Shown here in pieces: positions 12,305 to 23,068 of a stretch of DNA of 64,000 nucleotides. The first letter of the stretch is position 1, and each line of letters opens with the position of its first letter. The DNA comes from Sisyra terminalis (taxonomy: Eukaryota > Arthropoda > Insecta > Neuroptera > Sisyridae). A program made the position numbers and the translations under genes. Where the stretch lies: contig OY292278.1 of NCBI GenBank assembly GCA_958496175.1, positions 22,010,001 through 22,074,000 of the forward strand, read 5' to 3'. The notes under the pieces are model-generated. The model did no database searches. It saw only the letters and a program-made list of their open reading frames with translations, and was not told the origin of the DNA.

Positions 12305-12469
12305 TTACAATTCATTTTTAAGTGTGATGCATCTTGCATAAACCATCCAAGCAGCGTCTGCAGATCCTGATCTAGGATAAAGATTAGATTTCATAATATA
12401 TTGTTGTGGTTGTTTGTTTAAGTTAGGGAAAAATAAATTAAAATTATTAAAAAAACCCGAATATTGTAT
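12305..12469 (-). CDS. Possible orphan terminal coding exon (55 codons), function unknown
   Basis: On the - strand a good acceptor (TTCTTATTACAG) is followed by 54 sense codons and a stop at 12307-12305, ending in LYPRSGSADAAWMVYARCIT and then LKNEL. The frame is open through an AT-rich stretch where stops are frequent, and residue use (PRSGSADAAW) looks protein-like rather than random. There is no ATG in a convincing place, and no upstream exon was found before the gamma-COP start at 12920, which is transcribed the other way. It could be the last exon of a divergent or nested gene, a remnant, or chance. I do not recognise the family. Confidence 0.3.
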   Translation of the reverse strand: MQYSGFFNNFNLFFPNLNKQPQQYIMKSNLYPRSGSADAAWMVYARCITLKNEL

Positions 12470-12919
12470 CTGTAATAAGAAGATTAAAATATCTTTGTGA
12501 ATTCGAGAAAGTAGTTTTTGAAAAATTAAATTTCAAAAACGGTTATTCTATGTCGTTATTCTAGACCATAAAAACAGATTAACTCTTAAAAAAAAATGAT
12601 AATATATTGGTGCATTAAAATATTAAAAGAAAAGTTAAAACCCAACAACATTTATTATTTTCACTAATATAAAGTGAAAAAAAATATATATCGGAAACAT
12701 TACAACAAAGCAACTTTTTAAAATAATTTTTTAATATTTAGTTCCGTTCAAATCCGTTTACAAACGATTTTCAACTACCAATCAAATCTCTCGTGACCGA
12801 CGCATGTGCTTTTCATCGGCCGAAAAGTCGAATGTAGGCAAATATCGGCTGACGTGTAGTAGATTTTCTTTCTGACCCGTGGTTAAATAAAATCATTCAA
12901 AATTTCGTCCAAAGGGAAA

Positions 12920-15900
12920 ATGAATTCTTTCCGCCGCGAAAGAAAAGATGATGAAGACGGTAAGTTCCCAAAACCAAAACAAAAAAAACACCTTTTCATA
13001 TTTTACCGCAATTAAATTCAAAAACAAAATAACAAATTCCAATGAACAACCTGCCAAAATTGACACATTTAAATGAAAACCAAGCTTAAATCAGTTATTA
13101 AAGACATGTACCTGAACTTATCTCAACCATTACCAAATAAAGATAGTACTAAACCCGTATTTTACCTAATCTATAATGAAGTGTTCGTTAATTTTACATA
13201 CTTTTCAGGCGGCGGAAATCCATACCAAAATATCGAAAAAACTGCAGTATTACAAGAAGCAAGAACTTTTAACGATACGCCAGTAAACCCGCGAAAATGT
13301 ACACAAATTTTAACAAAAATATTACATTTATTGAACCAGGTAAAACATTATTTATGTCTTAACAAAAAGTGGTATTAATTGAAGTGTTTTAGGGTGAACA
13401 ACTTGGGTCTACAGAAGCGACGGAGGCGTTTTTTGCAATGACCAAACTATTTCAATCTCACGATGTGATTCTTCGTCGTATGGTTTATTTGGGCATTAAA
13501 GAACTTAGTTCTGTAGCTGATGATGTCATTATTGTCACGTCATCACTCACTAAAGATATGACAGGCAAAGAAGATCAGTATCGAGCAGCTGCAATTCGAG
13601 CTCTTTGTTCTATTACCGATGTAACAATGCTCCAAGCCATCGAACGTTATATGAAACAAGCGATTGTTGATAAAAATCCTGCTGTTAGTTCTGCAGCACT
13701 TGTCAGTGCTTTGCACTTAACAAAAATTGCCAATGAAGTTGTTAAACGTTGGGTTAATGAAGCTCAGGAAGCTGTTAATAGTGACAACGTCATGGTTCAA
13801 TATCATGCTTTGGGAGTCTTGTATCATATTCGTAAATCAGATCGACTAGCTGTCACGAAATTAGTCGGTAAACTGACCAGAGTGTATATAAAATCTCCCT
13901 ATGCCGTTTGTTTGCTGGTAAATAAAATCACTAGGGAGTGGCACAAAATTCTTTCAAACAGATGTATTTTTTTTTTATTATTTTTTATCGTCGCTTTATA
14001 ACTACTAAGGTCTTGATAGCCTTTTAGTCGATTGAAGGTATTTTGAAAGTAATGATTTCAAAACACCTCTAAATGCCTTTTTTAACAGGGTACTGAATTT
14101 AGGGTTAATAAAAATGCGTAAATCGAGAAATATCGAAAATTGCTCGATACATGATTCGAACCCACCAACCATCAGTTTTGAAGCGGCCACCTTGACCTCT
14201 CGGCCACCAGTAGGCTTATTTAAAAGTTTTTTTTATATAAAAATACTTAAAACTTTAGCGTCTGCATGAAAAATTTAAATTAATTTTTGATTCAGTAACT
14301 GAATAAATATTCGTTTTTAAATGCCTTTACTCCAGCTTACTAAGAATTTTCAGAATTTTTGTCTTTGATATATGTATGTTCTTTTAACTTAAGAACGCCT
14401 CAATTGATTTTGGTACAATTTAATATATGGTGACAACTCACAACAGATTGTTATATATTTTATGGAAAAAATATAGGCGGCATCAGCCCTGTAAAAAGAG
14501 GCATTTTGAAATCATTAAATTTAAAATGCCTTTAAGGTTGTTTAGAAGTGCAGTGGGAAATTATGAGAAAAAAGGGGATTTCTCTATGCTTATAAATAGG
14601 CGTTGTAGATATTTATATAAGGTTTTTATATACTCGGATTAAATTTTGACTCAATTTTCTATCTTTACGTTGAAATATTTTGCTTAAAAACCTTTAAATG
14701 TTAATGATTTTGGTATTGATCGACGCGGAATATTTCAAAGAATGCATCGCTATTATAATATTTTTTGAGGCATATGATTCTTAAAGTGTAAAAATCGTGT
14801 TTTGTTCTAGGGATAATTGTAACGATTTCCATATTTCATAGTAAGCGCCATATAAAAATAAATGAAAGTATTCTCTAAAAAACATACTGGTAGTATGTTA
14901 CTCAAGCGAAGTTGTGGGTATTAGTGAGTTTTCCGTATGAGTAACATGGCAACAACTGTTTTTCTTCTTTTTAATTTTTATAACTCGTTAGAAACACTCG
15001 AAGAATATATGAATATAATGAAGAATATATAATATATGAACATATTTTTGTGGGGAATTTAAGGCTCGACAAAAAAAATTTTTTAGATTTTTTTGATAAT
15101 TTAAATTGAGTTCCCTTGATCAATCTGTATTTGTTCCACTAATCCGTATAGTCTTATATAAATAGTCACAAATAAACTTTAATATTAAAAAAATTTAGTA
15201 CTAAAGATTATAGTTGACACCAAAGATTGACACTATAATACGTCCTTCCTATATTATAAAATACGCCATGCGGCGGTGTGATTAAAGTTTGAATATCTTT
15301 TGAACAAGTGAGTTTATCGAAAAATATTATGAGACCTTTTTTGTAGAGCGCAAATTTTTCTACAAAAATGAGTTAGTTGATTGTTTAAGTAACGCTTGGT
15401 TGCCTACCTATAAAAATAAAACGGTTTGCCTTCGTTAATCTTTTAAATAATAAAAAATGCTTCGTTTTTAAGAGTTTAAATTTCAACTTGTTTTTAATTC
15501 TGTTTGTAAGATTTTATTGATTCACTCCCATAATCATAAAAAAAAATCTATAAATCTAATTATTATTTATAAAATATTTTAGATTCGAATCATTTGCAAA
15601 CTTGTTGATGAAGAAGATAGCAATTCGGCATCCAGCGATCCTTCTTTAATGGGTTTCATCAGAGGTTGTTTAAGACACAAATCAGAAATGGTAATCTATG
15701 AAGCTGCTCAAGCTATTGGAAATCTAAAGAGGTGAATATTTTGTATTTTTGGAATTTTCAAGCTTAATTTTTTATATCAAATTGATTTTAGTGCTACCAC
15801 AAGAGATTTAGAACCAGCTATTAGTGTTCTCCAGCTTTTCTGTAGTTCTCCGAAAGCCACTCTTCGATTTGGAGCTGTTAAAACATTAAGCCGAGTAATT

Positions 15901-18900
15901 ACACTTTGTTAAATTTATTAAATTGAATGATATATTTTTTATGTATTTTAGATTGCTATGTCACATCCTTCTGATGTTGGTGCTTGCAATATTGATTTGG
16001 AAAATCTAATTACCGATTCTAATCGTTCTATTGCAACTTTGGCGATTACTACACTTTTGAAAACCGGGTCGGAAGGATCTATTGATCGTTTGATGAAGCA
16101 AATTTCCTCGTTCGTCAGCGAAATCAGTGATGAATTTAAAATTGTTGTTGTTCAAGCCATTAAAGCGTTGGGATTGAAGTTCCCAAGGAAAAATCTTGTG
16201 TTGATGGGATTCCTTTCGGGAATGTTACGTGATGAAGGTAATATCAGATTTCTAAAAAAGCATATTTTAAGATTGGATTAAGATAGGAAATTGCAAACTA
16301 GACTCTCTTTTGCACTCAATTCACTGGTATTAATAATCTAGCAAAAATTTCTCAACAGTGGTGTAAGGTGCGAATTTGCCGCCCTTTATTTTTTTCATAT
16401 ATATTAAGATTGCTGAACAATGAGACGTTTTCGACGACGCAGAGAAATATTCTTTCTCACTCTATTCCATGCATATTACAACTTGCGTTATATTTAAACT
16501 CTTAACCTCAACAGGTCTCGATCATTCACCCTTCTTCATCTTTCATTTGCATTTCGTTTCAGTTAAAGCATCTGATTTCTTTCCGTAATACTTTCCGTTA
16601 GAATGAAGCTTAACGGATTCTGCACTAGTTATTAGTAAATAAAATTGATAAGAAGTCAAATACCGTTAAATTCTTCTTTTTTAAATTGTTATTCACCGTC
16701 GCTTTATAATTATTAAGGTCTTTAGCTACTCTAGGGTTAAGAAAAATCCATAATCGAGAAATATTGAAAATTTGCTCGATACGAGGATTAAACCCAACCC
16801 CTACCAGTTTTGGAGTGAACACCTAGACCACTCGGCCACTAGGAGGCTTAAATTCTTTAATTATTATTTAACTATTCGTGTTTTTCTCAAAGAAAAATAT
16901 TTTATGGAATTATCAATGTCAATATGCTGCTCCATTTTCATATGTTGCCTGGGGCCATGCCTAACGTGATCATACGTCCCGCTTTCGGACTTTGTGTCCC
17001 GCTGTCCTCGAAGAACCTAAAAATGTCCCACTTTGAAGAAAAGTGACCTGTGATAGGTATTAATTCATCACAACCAAAATCATTATGCAGGTATACTGTA
17101 TGCGTATACCCTATACATATACCTATAGTGTAAAACCCATAAGACATAAACTTATAGTACATGGATAAAAATCATACAAAAATAAGTATCTACAAATTTT
17201 AGCTAGATATCGCTGCCACTACTGTGGGAATAGGCATTAAATAGACCACACATATTATTATCTTAATTGTTCCATTACCTTGTCATGTATTAAAATTTAC
17301 AGGTGTCCCGCTTTGAAACAAAAAAATTATGGTCACGTTAGCCATGCCCCTTCCTTGCACCCACCACGCTAAGCAACTGTTTCTCAACAAGTCTAAGAAA
17401 ATAAACAATGAAATTCTATTATAGAAATTTTAAAATATTGGTTCTAACCAAAAAAAAAAAATTGGTTTAAATTGGTTTAAAAAATTGGTTGGCAATAGTC
17501 TTAAACCTTAAAAGAAAAGGTACAAATTTCCATCAATGCTCCATCTCTTGGACATTGGAATCGCTATTTCTAATTGCTAGTACCTCTTCCGACTATTGCC
17601 TTTTCAGTATTTTAATTCAACACAATTCGAGCCACTGTAAGACTCATTCGTTACGTTTTTCTTGCCTAAAAAGATTAACAACATACAGAAAGGATTTTAT
17701 TTATTGTTATCTACTGTCGCTTTATAACCACTAAGGTCTTTAGCGACTCTTGGGTTAATAAAAATCCGTAAATCGAGAAATATTGAAAATTACCTCGATA
17801 CGAGATTCGAACCCACCACCTATCCGTTTTGGAGCGGCCTTGACCACTGGGATAAATTTTATAAGTCCCAGATATTTTGATCAAAAACCACGTAGAAATT
17901 TAAATAATAGGAACAATAATCTATTCTCCCAATAGTGAAAATAACTTTAACTTTTAAAATTTAAATTTTAGGTGGTCTCGAATATAAGGCGTCAATTGCA
18001 GATACAATCATAACAATAATCGAAGATAATCCTGAAGCCAAAGAAATTGGTTTGGCCCACTTGTGCGAATTCATTGAAGATTGCGAACACGTTTCGTTGG
18101 CCGTACGAATTTTGCATCTTTTAGGAAAAGAAGGACCTCGCACTAAAACTCCTTCAAGATACATACGTTTTATTTACAATCGTGTCATATTGGAGTGTGC
18201 AAGTGTTCGAGCCGCCGCTGTATCGGCTCTGGCTCAATTTGGTGCCGCTTGTCCTGATTTACGAGAAAATATATGTGTGTTGTTGTCGCGATGCCAAATG
18301 GATAGTGATGATGAAGTTCGCGATCGAGCCACTTATTATACTAGTATTCTTCATAATGGAGATGTGGGATTAATAAATAATTACATTATTGAAACTCCAA
18401 AAATGTCCATTCCGGCTCTGGAGCGTACTCTAAAAGAATATCTCGATAATCCGAGTGACGTTCCATTTGATTTGGATTCCGTGCCTTTGGCTCCAATTAG
18501 TTCTGGTGCAGAAGAAATTTCAACTACTGAACTTATGCAAGGAACTACCGATGGAATTCTCAAGACTACAAGTCAGTAATAAGTAAAATAATTATTCTAC
18601 TTCTCTAATTATCTTAATTTGATCAATTATTAGCACCCGCAGCAACAATAACATCAAAGGAGGAGATTTATTTGGAAAAATTATCAACTATTCCCAACAT
18701 TCAAGATTTAGGTCCTTTGTTTTGTACTTCTGATACAGTTGAACTAACCGAATCGGAAACCGAGTACACTGTTCGTTGTGTGAAACATTCCTTCAGAAAC
18801 CATTTAGTTTTACAGGTTTGATATATTTGATATTTCCTAAATTGAAATTCTAATGTGTTCTTCAACTTTTCAGTTCGATTGCCTCAATACTCTTAATGCC

Positions 18901-20203
18901 CAGCTTTTGGAAAATGTAAGAGTCCAAATTGAGCCTCCAGAAGACTATGAAATTGTTACTGAAGTGGCTTGTGAAAGATTACCGTACAATGAAATTGGTA
19001 CAGCGTTTATAGTACTCAAATATCCTGATGATATTCTTAAATGTGGATCAGGTACTCAAAATCTTTAAATATGTTTCATTAAAGTTCCTAATTTGGTGAA
19101 TGTTGATATTCACCAGCTTTGCTTATGAAAAACTGGGAAAAGTATTAAAAGCTTTTTAAATTCATCAGATAGTTTATAGATCTTAACAACCTTCGGTAAA
19201 TTATATAAATAAGGAAGTGTTAATTAGTAGGAAGGATATCTACTATAACAAACTTACGCTTTTAAGGTACGGAACACTAAAAATAGCAATTGGTAGGTCT
19301 AGATAGTTAGAAAATAAAGATTTCCTAAACGGGCTTACCACCAATAGATTTTTATTTTTTGTTGTATATAACTTTTTAGATAAAGAAATGTAAACTTTCA
19401 CCATCAAAGCTGGTGACTATCAACTTTCATCAATGATAATGGATACACCAATATTCTTCACACCAAATATATTTAATATCATTTAAGTACTTAACTTTTT
19501 ATTTTACAGAGGCATTTGGTGCATCCCTTAAATTTATCGTAAAAGATTGTGATCCTGCAACTGGACTGCCAGATTCCGATGAAGGCTACGACGATGAATA
19601 TATGTTGGAAGATATTGAAATAACAATCGGAGATCAAATTAAGAAAGTTGATAAAAATAATTTTGGTGAGCTAACTAAAAAATTCATGCGACATTTTTTA
19701 ATATATTTTTTTTAACTTTATAGCTGCTGCTTGGGAAGAAGCTAGTGATAATATTGAAGTTCAAGACACTTATTCCTTAGGAGCTTTCTCAACGTTGGAG
19801 GAAGCTGTTAAAAATCTAATTCAGTTTTTGGGGTTGAAACCGGCAGAACGTAGTGATAAAGTTCCGGAAGGAAAAACTACCCACACCCTTTATTTAGCAG
19901 GTACTTTTGTAAAGTATAATCTGAAGTATTTAAAATTTATTGAATTGAATATAGAAAAACAATTATTATTATAGTTCACACACAAATCAATTTCTAGGAC
20001 AAATTTTGTCATACTTAAGTTACATTTGAAAAGTATATAAATTCAAAATTTGAATAATTTCCGTTTTAGGTATTTTCCGAGGACAAATCAATATATTGGT
20101 TCGAGCCAAATTGGCATTAGCTGAGGGGGCTATTACCATGCAATTAACTATTCGATCGACCGATCCAGGCGTAGCCGAACTTTTAACTACAGCTGTTGGT
20201 TAA
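12920..20203 (+). CDS. gammaCOP: Coatomer subunit gamma (gamma-COP)
   Basis: Twelve exons join in frame to 886 residues (vertebrate homologues about 874): 12920-12959, 13209-13339, 13393-13917, 15583-15731, 15792-15894, 15952-16237, 17972-18571, 18634-18815, 18874-19051, 19510-19665, 19724-19900 and 20070-20203. The start [20 protein letters not shown] leads to the family signature [20 protein letters not shown]. The alpha-solenoid follows ([42 protein letters not shown]), then a linker and the C-terminal appendage ([20 protein letters not shown] and on). Gamma-COP is a structural subunit of the COPI coat that moves cargo from Golgi to ER and within the Golgi, and its appendage binds ARF-GAP regulators. 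Introns 3 and 6 are the long ones (1.67 and 1.73 kb) and carry several mobile-element insertions. Tail-to-tail with GNL3, 92 bp between stops. Confidence 0.96.
13987..14215 (-). mobile_element. tRNA-derived SINE, copy 2, with a family B MITE remnant, in gamma-COP intron 3
   Basis: Read on the - strand, it starts GCCTACTGGTGGCCGAGAGG, then the B-box-like GGTTCGAATCATG, the body AATTTTCGATATTTCTCGAT and the tail TTATAAAGCGACG. About 14019-14090 is a half palindrome ending TGCCTTTTTTAACAGGG, so a family B element entered the SINE body. The SINE is antisense to gamma-COP. Confidence 0.82.
14487..14537. repeat. MITE family B fragment in gamma-COP intron 3
   Basis: CCCTGTAAAAAGAGGCATTT followed by GAAATCATTAAATTTAAAATGCC is a shortened form of the family B palindrome. 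Only the outer arms remain. Confidence 0.55.
16676..16847 (-). mobile_element. tRNA-derived SINE, copy 3, with 10-bp target duplication
   Basis: This copy defines the element best: 172 bp flanked by TTAAATTCTT at 16666-16675 and 16848-16857. On the - strand it starts GCCTCCTAGTGGCCGAGTGG, where TGGCCGAGTGG fits the tRNA A box. The B box is degenerate (GGTTTAATCCTCG). It ends with a TTATAAAGCGACGGTGAATA tail and a short A/T run. The 10-bp duplication fits LINE-driven retrotransposition. Confidence 0.88.
16962..17340. mobile_element. hAT-like MITE nested in an older hAT-like element
   Basis: The ends TAACGTGATCATACGTCCCG and TAACGTGACCATAATTTTTT (right end read backwards) share 11 of the first 12 bases. 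The GTGACCATACGTCCCG motif is common in hAT-type ends. Exact octamers GCCATGCC flank it at 16954-16961 and 17341-17348. 379 bp, no coding capacity. Confidence 0.88.
17700..17853 (-). mobile_element. tRNA-derived SINE, copy 4, damaged head, in gamma-COP intron 6
   Basis: On the - strand the head is shortened (CCCAGTGGTCAAGGCCGCTC), followed by a well-kept B box (GGTTCGAATCTCG), body and TTATAAAGCGACAG tail. It lies just upstream of exon 7 and is antisense to gamma-COP. Confidence 0.8.
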
Positions 20204-20295
20204 ATAAATTTTTCTTTATTCAAAATATATATTTTATCTTTACAACTACTATTAATATAAAATAAAAGCTTTGATATAATTTCAGCAAAATTGTT
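20204..20295. terminator. Shared 3' end region of gamma-COP (+) and GNL3 (-)
   Basis: The 92 bp between the two stop codons contain poly(A) signals for both strands: AATAAA at 20203-20208 (overlapping the gamma-COP stop) and 20261-20266 on +, and AATAAA on the - strand (TTTATT at 20215-20220). If the distal + signal and the - signal are used, the transcripts overlap by tens of bases. Usage is inferred. Confidence 0.6.
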
Positions 20296-22521
20296 TTATT
20301 TAACGAAATCAGTTTTAAAATCGTACATCATATCTTCAATTTTTGAACTAATTGTTATATTTTCTACTCCCAACGCTAAAGCGGTTGATACTTTTTCTTT
20401 TCGATTTTTATCTTTTTTCATTTTTTTAAATTGATTCTTTTTTACTTTATTTAACTTTTGATTGCCTTCAATGTCTTCTAGAGGATTACTCTTTTTCTTG
20501 GTTTCCGATTTTCCACTTTTTGTCTTCTTTCCACCAATTACATTTGTGTTGTCGCTGATCTAGAAACAAATAGGAAATTAAATTAAGATTTTTAAATTTT
20601 AATGCATTGGAGCTACAATACAGGTCCGTGCACTTCATTTGGTAATGCAATGGTTCAAAAGTTTCGAGTAAAAAATTCGGTTTAGGTTGAAAAATAAAAA
20701 ATTGCGATGACTATTAATATCAATATTAAAAGCTCAAAATTTGTTTTTTGTCATCCTGAATAGTATTTTTAATATGCTTTTGATAAAAAATAATTGCCGA
20801 TTTTTTTGGCCAAGCCTAATGTAGTTATTTCGTAGAATGAATTACCTTCTACAGTAATTTAAGCACGATAATATTTATGGAATCATTAGTTAAATAACTA
20901 CCTAAATTCACTATCAAACTAAAATGATGGCGTCTAACATTACCGTAGAAATGATCAAAAAACCCAGTGTTAAGTATCCATCGAATTTTAGTCTAAGTCC
21001 TCAACTTACCAATTCATTTTCCTTTACTTCAACATCCATTCTGATGGGATCACTTCCAACAGATATAGCATTTTTGGAATTTCCTTCATTCTCCAAATTT
21101 CCCAGAGTTTCCGTTTCCATCATTTCAAATTTATCAATATCGAATTCTTTAGTAATTTGTGTAACAATTTGAGCATCTAAATGAATGCTGCTGGCCTCTT
21201 CTTCTGGGGGTACTGTGTAGTATTTGATTTTACCGTTGTTCCAATCTTCGAGAAGTCCTCGAGCAGCCGCTTCTGCATCTGGAACTCCTCCTCGTTTAAA
21301 TCGACCAGTTCTCTTAGCTTTTAGATAGAAAAATTCTTGAGGAGTTGAATATTCGACGACATCATACATTTCCATCATGTGTCGCTTGTTAGCTCGTTGC
21401 AAAATTGCGATTGCTGGTGTAACTGGGTCTTTCAGAGAACTGACCCGAAGAGCATTCTTTAATGCTGTGTTATGGTCGGATTCGGCAGTCGAAGACGAAA
21501 ATACAACTCCAGGAGAATCAAGAAGTTTTATTTTTGAATCTAATTGAATTTCTTGCATTGTCTTAGTGATTCCGGGTGTCGAACCTACATTACAAGCTCG
21601 TGACCTCTTTAAACTGTTGATAATTGAGCTTTTACCTACATTAGGTAGACCCACAACTCCTACAGTAATAGAAGTTTTAACTCCTTTATTTAAACAATAA
21701 TTTGCTAAAATTGACATTAGCAATTCAGCGCCTATGCAACTTGAATTTTTCATGGCTTCAGCTGTTTTCGCTTTGGCCATTTTTTTTCGTCCTAATTTGT
21801 GTTTTTGTTGTTGGGTCGACGCTTTAAAAGCGATGGCTGGTATGGATTTACGGAGATATTTCAACCACTTATCAAGAACTTCTCTGGGGACTAAATCAGC
21901 TTTGTTTAAAATAAGAACAATTCGTTTATTGCCTCCAGAATTGTGAACCGCGTCTTCTACTTGAGAACATCGCGTTCCCAAGGGATCTCGGGCGTCAACG
22001 ACTTCCAAAATAACATCAGCAAATTCGACAACTTTTTTGAATTCTTTATAGTAGGTGTGTAGGGAATTTTCTTGCTTTTTATTAACACCGTAGGTGCGAT
22101 CTTCCGGTTTGGGTTCTGACGTGAAAGCGTCGTGAATATTATTCCGAACTTGGACATTATTTACGAGCGTTTCCAAATTTTTTGGCTGATCTTTCTTCAT
22201 TTGTCGTTCTAGTTTTGCGGCTTCTTTTCGTTGTCGACGTTCTTCTTCCTTTTGTTTCTTAATAGCCTCGGCTTCTTTGAGAATGTCCTCTTTGAACGGA
22301 CAAATGTTGGGCACTTGGATGATTTTCGATTTTTTTGATTTGCTGGGATTTTTCTTTTTTTCACGCCGTAGTTTACGATTGTGTTCACGGACTTTTTTCT
22401 CGATTTTACAACGAAGCCGTGTTGGCTGTCGTTTGGATTTTTTATCTGAAAAATAGCAAGATTAGATAAATTCTAGACAACTCTTGTAAATTTGTGACTT
22501 ACTTAAACAAAACTTTGCCAT
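20296..22521 (-). CDS. GNL3: Nucleostemin-type nucleolar GTPase (GNL3 family)
   Basis: Exons 22521-22503, 22445-21010 and 20559-20296 join to 572 residues. The start MAKFCLNKKSKRQPTRLRCK and the lysine/arginine-rich first 80 residues match the nucleolar-targeting basic domain of this family. The GTPase is circularly permuted, as in YlqF/YawG proteins: DARDP near residue 157, G4 NKAD at 187-190, G5-like KAST at 214-217, then G1 GLPNVGKSS at 272-280 and G3 DSPG at 316-319. A lysine-rich tail ends the protein. Family members shuttle between nucleolus and nucleoplasm and promote 60S subunit assembly and export (Drosophila Ns1, vertebrate GNL3/GNL3L). It is head-to-head with EBP2, another nucleolar 60S factor. 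Confidence 0.95.
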
Positions 22522-23068
22522 TTCTACAGGTAAATAATATAATTATTTCATGGATTTGCACTTTTCTGCCTTCACACGTGTTAGATTGTTAACCTTAAAG
22601 ACTTTTAAAACAAGTTCTCCTGTATATATGTTTATTAGCATGCGCAACTTATTTCATCTTTTTTTTATTTTTCGATTCTTCAATCATCTGTTCTTATTGC
22701 ACTTATGTACAATTTATAAAATTACTAGATCGCAGCTTTAATTAAATGTCAAATTCCCGTATTGATACCACCGATAAAGCAGATTCCTCACTTAAATTGA
22801 TAATTTTTTAAAATAATAAATTAATTGAAGTTGGAAAAAAGGAATCGAAAGACAAGTAGGGAATCTAAAAGTAAATTTAAAAAAGTTTTAATTATTATTT
22901 CGATATTTGAAAAATGTATGCAAAATATTTGTTAAATCTATAAAAGTTTATTATTGTTGCAGCACATAACCTTTAAAAGGTTTAAATTTTTGCACGTGTT
23001 ATTCTTGTCAAAGGCTTTTCAGTAAGCGTTGTAATCATTTAGTTTTTAATGATTAAAATATAAATAAC
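22522..23068. promoter_or_regulatory. Divergent intergenic region, probable bidirectional promoter of GNL3 and EBP2
   Basis: 547 bp separate the two start codons, so both 5' UTRs and promoters must lie here. No clear TATA box or consensus initiator stands out in this AT-rich stretch. Function is inferred from gene order alone. Confidence 0.6.

Larger units (their letters stand above)
16356..17379. mobile_element. hAT-like non-autonomous element in gamma-COP intron 6, hosting two later insertions
   Basis: The ends are CAGTGGTGTAAGGTG and CACGCTAAGCAACTG (imperfect inverted repeats), flanked on both sides by the identical octamer TTTCTCAA (16348-16355 and 17380-17387), the target duplication expected of a hAT transposase. 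Related fragments are at 59384-59538 and from 61104. Inside it sit a SINE (16676-16847) with its own 10-bp duplication and a second hAT-like MITE (16962-17340) with its own 8-bp duplication. No transposase frame is visible. Confidence 0.9.

Noticed and set aside
13438..14001. gamma-COP exon 3 extended past 13917 as an alternative C-terminus
   Set aside because: The protein similarity stops exactly at the GT donor at 13918, and the downstream exon at 15583 continues the family sequence.
16625..16969. Opposed 65-codon frames in gamma-COP intron 6
   Set aside because: They are readings of the SINE and its hAT host element.
17800..17850. tRNA gene suggested by GGTTCGAATC-like B boxes
   Set aside because: The same sequence recurs with a common non-tRNA body, no cloverleaf can close and one copy has a retroposition-type duplication; these are SINE heads.
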